From: Bacteroides sp.
GTDB lineage: Bacteria > Bacteroidota > Bacteroidia > Bacteroidales > UBA7960
Assembly (NCBI GenBank): GCA_036351255.1
Contig: JAZBOS010000052.1
Span: forward strand, 1 to 64,000
Length of the DNA: 64,000 nucleotides
Direction: 5' to 3'
Part shown: one piece after another, positions 22,506-31,874 of the stretch
Layout: each line of letters starts with the position of its first letter
Numbering within the stretch: the stretch's first letter is position 1
Program-made: the position numbers and the translations under genes
The notes under the pieces: model-generated
What the model saw: only the letters and a program-made list of their open reading frames with translations
Told to the model about the DNA's origin: nothing
Databases searched by the model: none

Positions 22506-23150
22506 TCAGGGCGCCAGTCTTTTCATTGTCCACTGACCATCCTGCATTTCATAAACCAGGCGGTCGTGCAGCCTGTTCTGGCGCCCCTGCCAGAATTCAA
22601 TGTGCTCAGGAATCAACCGGAATCCCCCCCAGAAAGTTGGACGGGGAACTTCCCTGTTTTCAAATTTCTTTTCAAACGCCTGGTATCTTTTTTCAAGGTA
22701 ATGCCGTCCACTGATCTCCTGGCTCTGGGGTGAAGCCCAGGCACCGATCTGGCTGGTTCTGGGCCTTAAGGCAAAATAGGTATCAGACTCTTCTTCGGTA
22801 ACCATTTCCACTTTTCCTTCAACCCTGACCTGCCGCTGCAGTTCAAGCCACAAGAAGACCAGGCTTGCATAAGGATTGACCTGAAGTTGATTTCCTTTAT
22901 GGCTGTCGTAATTGGTGAAAAAAACAAACCCGGTTTCGTCGAGGGTTTTCAACAGAACAACCCTGGCACGGGGTTTTCCTTCCTGATCTGTGGTGGCCAG
23001 GGTCATTGCATTGGGTTCGGGAATGCCACTCTCAAGGGCCTGATCAAACCATTGGCTGAACTGGCTGAAAGGGTGGCCCAGGGCCACCGACTCATCGAAG
23101 GTGGCCGCAGCATATTCCTGCCTGAGATGCGCCAGGTTTTTTTTCACCAT
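22506..23150 (-). CDS. pdxH: Pyridoxamine 5'-phosphate oxidase
   Basis: A 214-residue FMN enzyme of normal length: N-terminal LRQEYAAATFDE, FMN-binding PRARVVLLKTLDETGFVFFTNYDSHKGNQL, the WLELQRQVRVEGKVEMV segment, and the C-terminal RPTFWGGFRLIPEHIEFWQGRQNRLHDR with the conserved catalytic and substrate residues, ending in APQ-like LAP. It oxidises pyridoxamine or pyridoxine phosphate to pyridoxal phosphate in the cytoplasm. It follows the heptose kinase gene by 6 bp. Confidence 0.93.
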   Translation of the reverse strand: MVKKNLAHLRQEYAAATFDESVALGHPFSQFSQWFDQALESGIPEPNAMTLATTDQEGKPRARVVLLKTLDETGFVFFTNYDSHKGNQLQVNPYASLVFLWLELQRQVRVEGKVEMVTEEESDTYFALRPRTSQIGAWASPQSQEISGRHYLEKRYQAFEKKFENREVPRPTFWGGFRLIPEHIEFWQGRQNRLHDRLVYEMQDGQWTMKRLAP

Positions 23151-23156
23151 TATGTT

Positions 23157-24179
23157 TTATTTGCAAAGGATTTCCAATGCTTCTTTCAGCAATTGCTCGC
23201 GATTAACGGGTACAACGCCTACCTGTTCGCAAACGATTCCCCCAGCCAGGTTTGCCAGCCGGGCAGTAAAATCAGGGGAGGCCCCTGCACCCAGGCAAAG
23301 GGCCGCAATACTGATCACGGTGTCGCCCGCCCCGGAAACGTCTGCAATTTGCCGAAGATGTGCTGGAATGTGTCCGAAGTGAGGCTCGCCTGTATTGGTT
23401 TTAACCTGGTAAAGGATCCCCTTGTCGGACAGCGTGGCCAGCACCATTTGCGCATCCAGCTTTTCCTGAAGGACATCAATGGCTTTTTTGATCGCTTCTG
23501 TGCTTTCGGGTTCCTCGTCCAGTTTTAAACCTTCCCGCAATTCTTTCAGGTTTGGCTTGAAAAGATCTGCACGATGGTAATGCAGGAAGTTCTTTTTCTT
23601 AGGATCGACCACAACCTGAATTCCGCTCTCATGGGCCAGATCCGTGACTTTCCCGATCAATTCACTTGTAATAACCCCTTTATCATAATCTTCAAAGATG
23701 ATCACATCGGCCTTTTGGGCTTTGACCATTCCGCTGATATGGCTGAACAAGGCCTCTGTTTCTTCTGCAGCCAGATCGTGTTCGTGTTCTTCATCTACCC
23801 TGAGTAACTGGGCATTATTGCCAATGATCCTGAACTTAACTGTGGTCTGGCGCCCAGAACTTCTTAGGATCCCTTCGGTTGGCATCCCTCTTTGCTTTAG
23901 CAGTTCAAGGAATTGTCCCCCCTTTTCATCCTGCCCGATGACAGCACAAAGCATGGGAGTAGCCCCCATGCTCTGGATGTTAAGGGCAACATTGGCAGCG
24001 CCACCCAATCGGTTTTCCCGTTTTTTCAGTGCGACCACAGGCACTGGTGCCTCGGGCGAGATACGATCTACTTTACCCCACAAATAGGCATCGATCATCA
24101 CATCGCCAATGATCAGTACCCTGAGGTCCTTAATTCGGTTAAAAAGCTGATGAATAGTTTCTTTGTCGAACATGTTCAC
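23157..24179 (-). CDS. rfaE1: D-glycero-beta-D-manno-heptose 7-phosphate kinase
   Basis: A 340-residue PfkB-family kinase without the adenylyltransferase half, so it is the split form (RfaE1/HldE domain 1). Marks are LIIGDVMIDAYLWGKVDRISPEAPVPVV, LGGAANVALNIQSMGA, and the C-terminal DVSGAGDTVISIAAL with the catalytic Asp. It makes heptose 1,7-bisphosphate for lipopolysaccharide core synthesis. It ends 6 bp before pdxH and starts 29 bp after the aminotransferase gene, so the three form a likely operon. Confidence 0.92.
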   Translation of the reverse strand: MNMFDKETIHQLFNRIKDLRVLIIGDVMIDAYLWGKVDRISPEAPVPVVALKKRENRLGGAANVALNIQSMGATPMLCAVIGQDEKGGQFLELLKQRGMPTEGILRSSGRQTTVKFRIIGNNAQLLRVDEEHEHDLAAEETEALFSHISGMVKAQKADVIIFEDYDKGVITSELIGKVTDLAHESGIQVVVDPKKKNFLHYHRADLFKPNLKELREGLKLDEEPESTEAIKKAIDVLQEKLDAQMVLATLSDKGILYQVKTNTGEPHFGHIPAHLRQIADVSGAGDTVISIAALCLGAGASPDFTARLANLAGGIVCEQVGVVPVNREQLLKEALEILCK

Positions 24180-24208
24180 GGTTCAAAACGGATTCCAACA
24201 TCCAGGCA

Positions 24209-25402
24209 TTATTTAAGGTCTGCCAGCGCTTTTTTCATTCGGTTGACCGCTTCAATCAGAAGGTCATTTGAAGTGGCGTAAGAAAACCTGATGCACTCAG
24301 GATCACCAAAAGCATCTCCTGGCACCAGGGCAACATAAGCTTTATTTAGTAGATACATGCAAAGGTCAGGAGCATTCTCGACACGGGTTTCCCCATCCGT
24401 TTTTCCAAAATAGGACTTCACATTGGGAAAAACATAAAAAGCGCCTTCCGGCTTGTTGGTAATGAGCCCGGGGATGTCTTTCATCAAATCCAGGACTAAA
24501 TCGCGGCGTTCACGAAACTTCTCCAGCATTGGAATGGTGTTAGCCGGATCTGCTTCCACGGCCGCAATGGTAGCCCGCTGGGCTATGGAATTGGTGCCCG
24601 AAGTAAATTGCCCCTGTAGTTTGGTACAGGCTTTGGCAATATCCAGGTGAGCGGCCAGGTAACCCACACGCCAGCCTGTCATTGAAAATCCCTTGGAAAC
24701 CCCGTTGATGATGATTACACGGTCGCGAACAGATTCGAACTGGGCAATACTTTCGTGGCTTCCCGAAAAGTTGATGTGCTCATAAATTTCATCCGAAAGG
24801 ATAAAGACATGTGGGTGTTTTTCGAAAACCTCTGCCAGGGCTTTCAGCTCTTCACGGCTGTATACCGAACCAGTGGGGTTACAAGGGCTTGAGAACATAA
24901 ACACCTTGGTTTTAAGAGTAATGGCGGCTTCCAGTTGTGCCGGGGTGATCTTGAAATCGTTTTCAATACCTGCCGTAACATAAACAGCTTCTCCTTCGGC
25001 CAGCTTGACCATATCGCGATAGCTTACCCAATAAGGGGATGCAACGATCACTTCATCACCAGGATTCACCAGGCAAAGGAGGGTGTTGATCAGCGCCTGT
25101 TTGGCTCCGGTGCTCACCACGATCTGATCGGGACTGTAATCCAGATTGTTATCGCGCTTCAACTTATGGGAGATGGCCTGACGCAGTTCCAGATAGCCGT
25201 TTACCGGGGTATAAAATGAGAAGTTCTCATCAATGGCCTTTTTGGCAGCTGTCTTAACAAAGTCAGGGGTGAAAAAATCAGGCTCTCCCAGGCTCAGATT
25301 GATAACGTCATAACCTTGCGCTTTCAGTTCACGACTTTTGCGCGCCATGGCAAGGGTTTCAGATTCAGATAACTTTGTGATTCGGTTTGATAGGGTGATC
25401 AT
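24209..25402 (-). CDS. aspC: Class I aspartate aminotransferase
   Basis: A 397-residue PLP-dependent aminotransferase. It has the N-terminal VINLSLGEPDFFTP, the FSSPCNPTGSVYSREEL loop, and the PLP lysine in NGVSKGFSMTGWRVGYLA. Length and motifs match subgroup Ib aspartate transaminases (thermophile/Rhizobium type), which can also act on prephenate in some species. Located upstream of rfaE1 and pdxH; PdxH supplies its cofactor, though this may be chance. Divergent from the gene at 25600. Confidence 0.9.
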   Translation of the reverse strand: MITLSNRITKLSESETLAMARKSRELKAQGYDVINLSLGEPDFFTPDFVKTAAKKAIDENFSFYTPVNGYLELRQAISHKLKRDNNLDYSPDQIVVSTGAKQALINTLLCLVNPGDEVIVASPYWVSYRDMVKLAEGEAVYVTAGIENDFKITPAQLEAAITLKTKVFMFSSPCNPTGSVYSREELKALAEVFEKHPHVFILSDEIYEHINFSGSHESIAQFESVRDRVIIINGVSKGFSMTGWRVGYLAAHLDIAKACTKLQGQFTSGTNSIAQRATIAAVEADPANTIPMLEKFRERRDLVLDLMKDIPGLITNKPEGAFYVFPNVKSYFGKTDGETRVENAPDLCMYLLNKAYVALVPGDAFGDPECIRFSYATSNDLLIEAVNRMKKALADLK

Positions 25403-25572
25403 AGTAATGATTAATAAAAGAGAATGATTTTGAATTAATGGTTTGATTACAGGTATTTTATGTTTGCCTGAAGCGGCAAATTTAGCAAATAAACCGCTTA
25501 AGCTGCAAAAACCCTTGCAATTTTATAGCCGCGAAGGCTGCTTAACTTTCATGGGTAAATGTAAAAAGCCAT

Positions 25573-25580
25573 TATCTTTG
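25573..25580 (+). promoter_or_regulatory. -7 promoter box
   Basis: TATCTTTG matches TAnnTTTG and lies 20 bp before the ATG at 25600. The -33 box is weak. Confidence 0.55.
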
Positions 25581-25599
25581 TGGCCAAAACCTCAGAAAT

Positions 25600-26115
25600 A
25601 TGTCAGAAATTGTTAATGTGATCCGTTACACCATTCCTGCTGTGATCGTATTTATCACGGCTTATTTCCTGTTAAAGGAGTTTTTCCATCAGGAAAGTAA
25701 AAAGCGCGAACTTGATGTCAGGTTGGAAAAGGTGCGGATCATGATGCCCATCCGGATGCAGGCCTACGAGCGTATCATTTTATTCCTGGAACGTATTTCC
25801 CCCACCAACCTTGTGATGCGTGTGCACCAGCAGGGGATGACATCGGCCGAATTTCAGAAAGTGCTGGTCCAGACCATTCGTGATGAATATACTCACAATC
25901 TTTCGCAACAATTATATGTATCAACCAAGGCCTGGGACCTGGTGAAAACAGCCCGGGAGGAAATGATTCGCCAGATCAACACCTCTGCTGCACAGCTGGG
26001 AGAAAAAGCCACTTCCATCGATCTGAGCAACAAACTCCTGGAGATGAGCATGGAAAAAATGGCCACAAAAAAGGCCCTTGATTTCCTGAAAGAGGAAGCC
26101 AGGCAAAATTTCTAG
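25600..26115 (+). CDS. Membrane-anchored coiled protein of unknown function
   Basis: A 171-residue protein with one N-terminal membrane helix (about 10-28) and a long helical cytoplasmic part (EFFHQESKKRELDVRLEKV onward). The sequence RMQAYERIILFLERISPTNLVMRV is distinctive and, from memory, belongs to a conserved Bacteroidota family without known function. The N-terminal helix with a helical tail suggests a small scaffold. The thiS gene follows 10 bp later on the same transcript. Confidence 0.65.
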   Translation: MSEIVNVIRYTIPAVIVFITAYFLLKEFFHQESKKRELDVRLEKVRIMMPIRMQAYERIILFLERISPTNLVMRVHQQGMTSAEFQKVLVQTIRDEYTHNLSQQLYVSTKAWDLVKTAREEMIRQINTSAAQLGEKATSIDLSNKLLEMSMEKMATKKALDFLKEEARQNF

Positions 26116-26125
26116 AGCAACCTGA

Positions 26126-26332
26126 ATGAAGATAATACTGAACAACCGTCCCGAAGAACTGGAGGGTTATGAAGAACTTACCGTTAACGAATTGCTTAAG
26201 GTAAAGAACTTTACCTTCAAATTTCTGGCTGTGCGTATCAACAGCAGGCCTGTAAGAACCGCTGAATACGATGATGCGGTTATCAGGGATGGCGATCAGG
26301 TGGTGGTGATGCACCTGATCAGCGGGGGCTGA
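26126..26332 (+). CDS. thiS: ThiS-like sulfur carrier protein
   Basis: A 68-residue ubiquitin-fold protein ending in the essential Gly-Gly (LISGG), where a thiocarboxylate would form. Beta-grasp features are MKIILNNRPEEL and DGDQVVVMHLISGG. It is not beside thiF, thiG or other thiamin genes, so it could serve thiamin synthesis elsewhere or another sulfur-transfer pathway. It converges with, and overlaps by 14 bp, the DUF5103 gene. Confidence 0.8.
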   Translation: MKIILNNRPEELEGYEELTVNELLKVKNFTFKFLAVRINSRPVRTAEYDDAVIRDGDQVVVMHLISGG

Positions 26333-27737
26333 TTTGCCTGGCCGCCGTATTGAAATGCCGGATGCCGATAAGTCTGTCGTGCAAGGTCCCTGGCTGGCGG
26401 TGGTACACAAAAATCGAATAATCATTCTCCGCTTCTGAAAAGCTGCCTTCAATTTCACTTACACGCCCCATTGATGAACCGTCATCCAAAACGACATACT
26501 GGTAATTGTAATAACCCTGTTTAAGTAACAGGCTCGTCTCGTATTTCCGGGCGCGGGAATTATAGACCATCTCGTTGTCACGGGTCAGGTTCCAGTTAGT
26601 AAGTGCCCCCATGACATGTACGGTGGCATTATCCACCGGCGCATTCATCGGCAGGCTGAAATACACCCAGGCATAATCACTCTCCAGCATATCATCGTTG
26701 AAATCCACGTTTTTGATGTTATACCTCCCGTTGATGTCACCATCGCTGGAATATCTGCGTGCACTCCTGAGCGGGTCGTTGAGCAGGAAAACCTCCCAAT
26801 GCCTTGGAGAGGAAGAAATATCGGCTATCCGTTCTGACAGAAAACGCAGGCTTCGAATGTCAAAGCGCCTGAATTCATTGCCACCCTCAAATAATAACTC
26901 CTGTTCGTAGTCATAAACAAAGCGGTTCCCCTGTATCATTCTCGGCTGAATGCCAATGATGGCATTATCCCAGCGTCCATTCTGGGTGATTACAAGTTTC
27001 ATGTCCTGGCCCGGATTGGAAATGTAATAATCCAGGGTGTTGATGGCAAACGATAACTGCTGATGGGAATCGCGATATCTTACAAGGGTGGCCTGCCTTA
27101 CATCGCCTTCTATTCCCACCTGCTGCTCAAAAACCATAAACCGCCTCGTAAATACCACATCGTCAGGGTTCCCGTTCAGATAAACCTTTAAAATGTAATT
27201 GCCCGAAAGCCGCGGCCGCAAGTTATAGGATGGAAATTCGAGATAATATTGCGTGTAAGGAACCACGGTATTAATCGAACGGCTATAATCCCGGATCATA
27301 TCCTCATTAAACCCGTCAATGTATTCAAAACTTTGCAGGGGAGTAGGAGTCCAGTAAGCATCGCAGTGAATAATGGTGTAGTAATAGTCCTTGTAATCGG
27401 CATCCAGATCATCAAATCTTAAAATCAACTGCTCATCAGATTCAAACCGGATATGCGGGGGGGCCATGTCCCAGCCTTTTTTGTAAAATAAAATGGTTTG
27501 AATGTTGTTTGAATACACATAATCGCCGTACAGAAAAAAATCTTTAATATCTTTATTCTGATTTTGTTGACTTGAAGGAATTACTGAACCCTTTACTGCC
27601 TTTTTGATCGGTTCTGGAATTGCTGCACCAGTCTTTATAGGCCAGTGAAACAAAAAAAAGATCATCGTGGCCCCAACAAACAGGTATTTTCTTACCTGAT
27701 TAATCTTGTGTTTGACGGAAGTTTTTTTAATGAACAT
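26319..27737 (-). CDS. DUF5103 type IX secretion plug-like protein
   Basis: A 472-residue secreted protein: hydrophobic N-terminal helix (about 18-35), then beta-rich domains with RFESDEQLILRFDDLDADYKDYYYTIIHCDAYW, SGNYILKVYLNGNPDDVVFTRRFMVFE and a late Ig-like segment (DNATVHVMGALTNWNL). This is the shape and wording of the DUF5103 family, described as a plug of the type IX translocon. The start ATG at 27737 is kept; an internal ATG at residue 25 would break the signal helix. Overlaps thiS by 14 bp at its 3' end. Confidence 0.78.
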   Translation of the reverse strand: MFIKKTSVKHKINQVRKYLFVGATMIFFLFHWPIKTGAAIPEPIKKAVKGSVIPSSQQNQNKDIKDFFLYGDYVYSNNIQTILFYKKGWDMAPPHIRFESDEQLILRFDDLDADYKDYYYTIIHCDAYWTPTPLQSFEYIDGFNEDMIRDYSRSINTVVPYTQYYLEFPSYNLRPRLSGNYILKVYLNGNPDDVVFTRRFMVFEQQVGIEGDVRQATLVRYRDSHQQLSFAINTLDYYISNPGQDMKLVITQNGRWDNAIIGIQPRMIQGNRFVYDYEQELLFEGGNEFRRFDIRSLRFLSERIADISSSPRHWEVFLLNDPLRSARRYSSDGDINGRYNIKNVDFNDDMLESDYAWVYFSLPMNAPVDNATVHVMGALTNWNLTRDNEMVYNSRARKYETSLLLKQGYYNYQYVVLDDGSSMGRVSEIEGSFSEAENDYSIFVYHRQPGTLHDRLIGIRHFNTAARQISPR

Positions 27738-27844
27738 ATGAAAGAATTTAGATACCTGTTAAATTGGAGAAAGGCTCCCTTAAAACAAAGCTAATTAAAA
27801 ACCAGTAAAAGGGCAAAAACGTTTCAAATATTTGAAAATATCAA

Positions 27845-27852
27845 TAATTTTG
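27845..27852 (+). promoter_or_regulatory. -7 box of the nqr operon
   Basis: TAATTTTG fits TAnnTTTG, 35 bp before the nqrA ATG; GTTTC at 27821-27825 is a weak -33 box with a 19-bp spacer. Confidence 0.5.
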
Positions 27853-27887
27853 CCCCTTGAGTCTTAACTACAAATTTTAGTCCAAAG

Positions 27888-29249
27888 ATGCCAAAAACGA
27901 TCAAGATCAGAAAAGGGCTTAACATTCCTTTGCAGGGCAATGCCGAAAAAATTCTTCAACCTTCCCCTGCAGCACAAGTGTATGCCGTCAAGCCACCCGA
28001 TTTCCATGGACTGACCCCAAAGATGCTGGTGAAGGAAGGCGATGCCCTCAAAGCCGGCACTCCTTTGTTTTTCGACAAATACAATGAAAAGGTTTTATTC
28101 ACCTCTCCGGTGAGTGGCACTTTTCAGGAAATTGTTCGTGGGGAGAAACGGCGCATCATGGAAGTGCTGATAAAAGCCGATGGTAAAGATGAAGCGGTTG
28201 ATTTTGGTGCTGCCAGCCCCGCAGGACTGGACCGCGATGAAATCATCCAGCGCCTTCTTAAAAGTGGTGCCTGGCCCTTTATTCGTCAGCGGCCTTATGC
28301 AGTCATCGCCAATCCTTCCGACAAACCCAAGTCCATTTTTATTTCTGCCTTTAGCACGGTTCCCCTGGCTCCTGATCTTGATTTTGTTGTCAAAGGACAG
28401 GAAAACTTTTTCCAGGCAGGCCTCGACATCATGAAAAAACTTACGGATGGAGAGGTGCATCTGAGTGTAGATGCCCTCAATACCAGGTCGGAGGCATTCC
28501 TGCAGGCTAAGGGTGTTAAAATCCATTCTTTTGAAGGACCACACCCAGCTGGAAATGTTGGGGTACAAATTCATCACATCGACCCTATCAATAAAGGCGA
28601 CCTTGTCTGGTATGCCGACGTTCAGGACCTTATCATCATCGGCCGCCTTTTCGAAAAGGGCGTTTTCGACCCTACCCGAGTCATTGCCCTTAATGGCCCC
28701 GAGGTGCTCAATCCACGCTATTATAAGGTTAAAATCGGGGCTCAGTTTCTATCATTTGCTGAAAATAACCTCCGCCGTGAAAAGGGTACTATCCCCAGAA
28801 TTATTAGTGGCGATGTGCTTACCGGCACCGCCATAGAGGAAAAAGGTTTTCTGGGGTTTTATGACAACCAAATTACCGTAATCCCCGAAGGTAATCATCC
28901 TGAATTTATGGGATGGCTAATCCCCAATATCAACCGCTTCAGCATGTCGCGCACCTGGCCTTCTTTCCTGATGCCCTGGAAGAAATATCGTCTCGATACC
29001 AATATCCGGAGCGGCGAACGCCCCTTTGTAATGACCGGTGTATATGAAAAGGTGCTTCCTTTGGATGTGATGCCTATGCAGTTGCTGAAGGCTATTATGA
29101 TTAATGATATTGAAAAAATGGAAAAGCTGGGTATTTATGAAGTGGCGCCCGAAGATTTTGCACTTTGTGAATATGTCTGCCCATCCAAGATTGAGATCCA
29201 GACCATCCTTCGGGAAGGCCTCGATTCCATTCGCAGTGAATTTGCCTGA
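27888..29249 (+). CDS. nqrA: Na+-translocating NADH:quinone reductase subunit A
   Basis: A 453-residue cytoplasmic-side subunit with the barrel-sandwich N-terminus (KGLNIPLQGNAEKIL...PPDFHGLTPKMLVKEGD) and the quinone-site region typical of NqrA (GRLFEKGVFDPTRVIALNGPEV). It contributes to quinone binding in the sodium pump. First gene of nqrABCDEF; nqrB follows 38 bp later. Confidence 0.95.
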   Translation: MPKTIKIRKGLNIPLQGNAEKILQPSPAAQVYAVKPPDFHGLTPKMLVKEGDALKAGTPLFFDKYNEKVLFTSPVSGTFQEIVRGEKRRIMEVLIKADGKDEAVDFGAASPAGLDRDEIIQRLLKSGAWPFIRQRPYAVIANPSDKPKSIFISAFSTVPLAPDLDFVVKGQENFFQAGLDIMKKLTDGEVHLSVDALNTRSEAFLQAKGVKIHSFEGPHPAGNVGVQIHHIDPINKGDLVWYADVQDLIIIGRLFEKGVFDPTRVIALNGPEVLNPRYYKVKIGAQFLSFAENNLRREKGTIPRIISGDVLTGTAIEEKGFLGFYDNQITVIPEGNHPEFMGWLIPNINRFSMSRTWPSFLMPWKKYRLDTNIRSGERPFVMTGVYEKVLPLDVMPMQLLKAIMINDIEKMEKLGIYEVAPEDFALCEYVCPSKIEIQTILREGLDSIRSEFA

Positions 29250-29287
29250 TGAGCCAGTATTGATTGTTAACTCAAAAGTGATTTGCC

Positions 29288-30466
29288 TTGAAAGCATTAA
29301 TTCAGTTTGTTGAAAAGAAGATACAGCCCAATTTTGAATCGGGAGGTAAGCTTCATAAATTCCACCGGAGTTTTGAAGCTTTTCAGACCTTTCTTTATGT
29401 GAAGGGCGATGTAACCAGACAGGGTAGCCACATTCGCGATGCCATCGATATGAAGCGAACCATGTTTCATGTGGTCATCGCCCTGGTCCCCGCACTGCTG
29501 TTCGGCATGTGGAATGTGGGGCTGCAGCACTATATTGCCTTGGGCATGGATGTTACCTTCTGGAACGAATTTTGGTTTGGTTTTATTCGTGTGTTTCCCA
29601 TTGTGGTGGTTAGTTATGTGACGGGTCTGGCCGTTGAATTTATCTTTGCCGAAATCCGCAATCACGAAGTCAATGAAGGCTTCCTGGTCTCGGGGATGCT
29701 GATCCCGCTCATCGTGCCCGTTACAACCCCTCTTTGGATGGTTGCACTGGCAACAATTTTCGCAGTGATCATTGGCAAGGAGGTTTTTGGAGGAACCGGA
29801 ATGAATATTCTTAATCCTGCACTGCTTGCAAGGGCCTTCCTGTTTTTTGCCTACCCCGCATATATGTCGGGTGAGGTTTGGATCAACACCACCCTGCGCG
29901 AAGGACAGCAATTGGTTGACGGATTCTCAGGGGCAACCCCATTGGCTATGCTGGCCTCCAACGAGGTTCAGCAGCTTCCTTCGGTCCTCGAGATGTTTCT
30001 TGGCACCATACCCGGTTCCATTGGGGAGACCTCTACCGTGGCAATTCTGATTGGGGCGGTAATCCTGGTGACTACAGGCGTAGGAAGCCTCCGGATTATG
30101 CTCTCCGTGGTGGCAGGCGGACTGCTGATGGGCGGGGTGCTCAACTTGTTTTCAGTGAACGAATTTATGGCTATTCCTCCTTATTATCATTTGATCATGG
30201 GTGGGTTTGCCTTTGGGGCCGTTTTTATGGCTACCGACCCGGTCACCGCTTCCCAAACACCCAAAGGGAAATACATCTACGGCCTCCTTATCGGGGTATT
30301 TACCGTATTAATACGCGTGCTTAACCCGGCATATCCCGAGGGCATGATGCTGGCCATTCTGCTGATGAACGTGTTTGCTCCGCTGATTGACCACTATGTG
30401 GTGGAAGCCAATATGAAACGGCGCATCAAACGTATGAAGCCTTCCACGGTAAAAGTCCAAGCTTAA
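29288..30466 (+). CDS. nqrB: Na+-translocating NADH:quinone reductase subunit B
   Basis: A 392-residue membrane subunit. The start is TTG at 29288: MKALIQFVEKKIQPNFESGG is the usual NqrB beginning, while no ATG gives it. The covalent FMN site is SGAT (DGFSGATPLAM, Thr217). About ten helices follow and precede it. With NqrD and NqrE it forms the sodium channel and transfers electrons to riboflavin. Flavinylation needs ApbE, encoded at 34746. Confidence 0.95.
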   Translation: MKALIQFVEKKIQPNFESGGKLHKFHRSFEAFQTFLYVKGDVTRQGSHIRDAIDMKRTMFHVVIALVPALLFGMWNVGLQHYIALGMDVTFWNEFWFGFIRVFPIVVVSYVTGLAVEFIFAEIRNHEVNEGFLVSGMLIPLIVPVTTPLWMVALATIFAVIIGKEVFGGTGMNILNPALLARAFLFFAYPAYMSGEVWINTTLREGQQLVDGFSGATPLAMLASNEVQQLPSVLEMFLGTIPGSIGETSTVAILIGAVILVTTGVGSLRIMLSVVAGGLLMGGVLNLFSVNEFMAIPPYYHLIMGGFAFGAVFMATDPVTASQTPKGKYIYGLLIGVFTVLIRVLNPAYPEGMMLAILLMNVFAPLIDHYVVEANMKRRIKRMKPSTVKVQA

Positions 30467-30485
30467 ACCTGAAAATCTCAAAACA

Positions 30486-31181
30486 ATGTATAGCAACAAG
30501 TATATTTTTATTTACTCTTCGGTGATGGTGCTCATTGTGGCATTGCTGCTTTCGGCAGCTGCAATGTTTCTCAAACCCATGCAGGAGAGGAATATGCGCA
30601 TTGAGAAAATGCAGAACATACTGGCCTCCATTAACATTACGGCTTCCCGTGGGGAAGCTGAAACCTTGTTTGACCAGTATATCGTGGAAACAAAGGTGGT
30701 TAACAGCAAGGGGGAAGAGATTGAAGGTAATGCCTTTAATGTCAACCTCCAGGATGAGAACCGTAAGGCTCCGGAAGAGCGTCAGCTCCCCGTGTTCATT
30801 GCCGATGTGGATGGAGATACTTATTACATCGTACCCCTGAGGGGCAACGGCCTTTGGGGGGCTATCTGGGGTTACTTCAGCCTGGCCTCGGATCTGGAAA
30901 CCGTCGTTGGTGCCAACTTTGACCATGCCAGCGAAACCCCCGGGCTGGGAGCCGAAATCTCACAGCGTGAATTTGAAAACCAGTTTGCCGGGAAACGCAT
31001 TTTTGATGAAGAAGGTACCTTTACTCCCGTGACTGTTGTTAAGGGGGGTGCCCCCGAAGGAGATCCCCACGGTGTGGATGCCATTAGCGGTGGCACAATT
31101 ACCTCCAACGGGGTGACCAATATGATCCGCGATGGCCTGGGTATCTATGAGTCGTACTTTTTAAAATTGAAATCCTTATGA
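30486..31181 (+). CDS. nqrC: Na+-translocating NADH:quinone reductase subunit C
   Basis: A 231-residue protein with one N-terminal helix (about 7-29) and a periplasmic FMN-binding domain. The flavinylation site is DAISGGTITSNG, with Thr204 expected to carry FMN; the usual SGAT is SGGT here. Its stop overlaps the nqrD start by 4 bp. It passes electrons from NqrF/NqrD-E to NqrB. Confidence 0.94.
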   Translation: MYSNKYIFIYSSVMVLIVALLLSAAAMFLKPMQERNMRIEKMQNILASINITASRGEAETLFDQYIVETKVVNSKGEEIEGNAFNVNLQDENRKAPEERQLPVFIADVDGDTYYIVPLRGNGLWGAIWGYFSLASDLETVVGANFDHASETPGLGAEISQREFENQFAGKRIFDEEGTFTPVTVVKGGAPEGDPHGVDAISGGTITSNGVTNMIRDGLGIYESYFLKLKSL

Positions 31182-31840
31182 GCGAAAACACCAATAAACC
31201 CAAAAAAGAAGAGCTATTCTCTCTGAAAAACCGGAAGCTCCTCTCAAACCCAATGGGAAAGGATAACCCCATTACTGTGCAGGTGCTTGGGATTTGTTCG
31301 GTGCTGGCCATTACCGTCCAGCTGAAGACTTCCCTGGTAATGGCAATATCTGTGCTGGCCGTCATGGGCGCTTCCAATGTCATTATTTCTTTGCTGCGCA
31401 ACACCATCCCGCCACGCATCCGAATCATCGTTCAGCTGGTTGTGGTGGCATCCCTGGTGATTCTTGTCGACCAGGTATTGAAGGCCTTTGTATATGACGT
31501 GAGCCGCCAATTGTCGGTGTTCGTGGGGTTGATCATCACCAACTGCATTATCATGGGGCGCCTGGAAGCCTTTGCCCTTTCCAACAAACCCTGGCCTTCT
31601 TTCCTCGACGGGATTGGCAATGCTGCTGGTTATGGTGCCGTTTTGCTGACCGTAGGGTTCTTTCGCGAACTTCTTGGCTCAGGAACACTGTTTGGTTACC
31701 AGGTGATCCCCAATTTCCTCTATAATATTGGCTATGTCAACAATGGTTTCATGATTCTGCCTCCAATGGCGCTCATCGTGGTCGGGGTCATTATCTGGAT
31801 ACAGCGTCACAGGAACCCCGAACTGGTCGATATTAGCTAA
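31178..31840 (+). CDS. nqrD: Na+-translocating NADH:quinone reductase subunit D
   Basis: A 220-residue membrane subunit with six helices, sharing the fold of NqrE. The Cys-bearing hairpins are VLGICSVLAIT and LIITNCIIMGRLEAFAL; with the corresponding Cys of NqrE they hold an iron centre in the membrane. Overlaps nqrC by 4 bp; 34 bp before nqrE. Confidence 0.94.
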   Translation: MSENTNKPKKEELFSLKNRKLLSNPMGKDNPITVQVLGICSVLAITVQLKTSLVMAISVLAVMGASNVIISLLRNTIPPRIRIIVQLVVVASLVILVDQVLKAFVYDVSRQLSVFVGLIITNCIIMGRLEAFALSNKPWPSFLDGIGNAAGYGAVLLTVGFFRELLGSGTLFGYQVIPNFLYNIGYVNNGFMILPPMALIVVGVIIWIQRHRNPELVDIS

Positions 31841-31874
31841 TACGGCGATTCGTTAACAAAAACATTAAGAAAAA

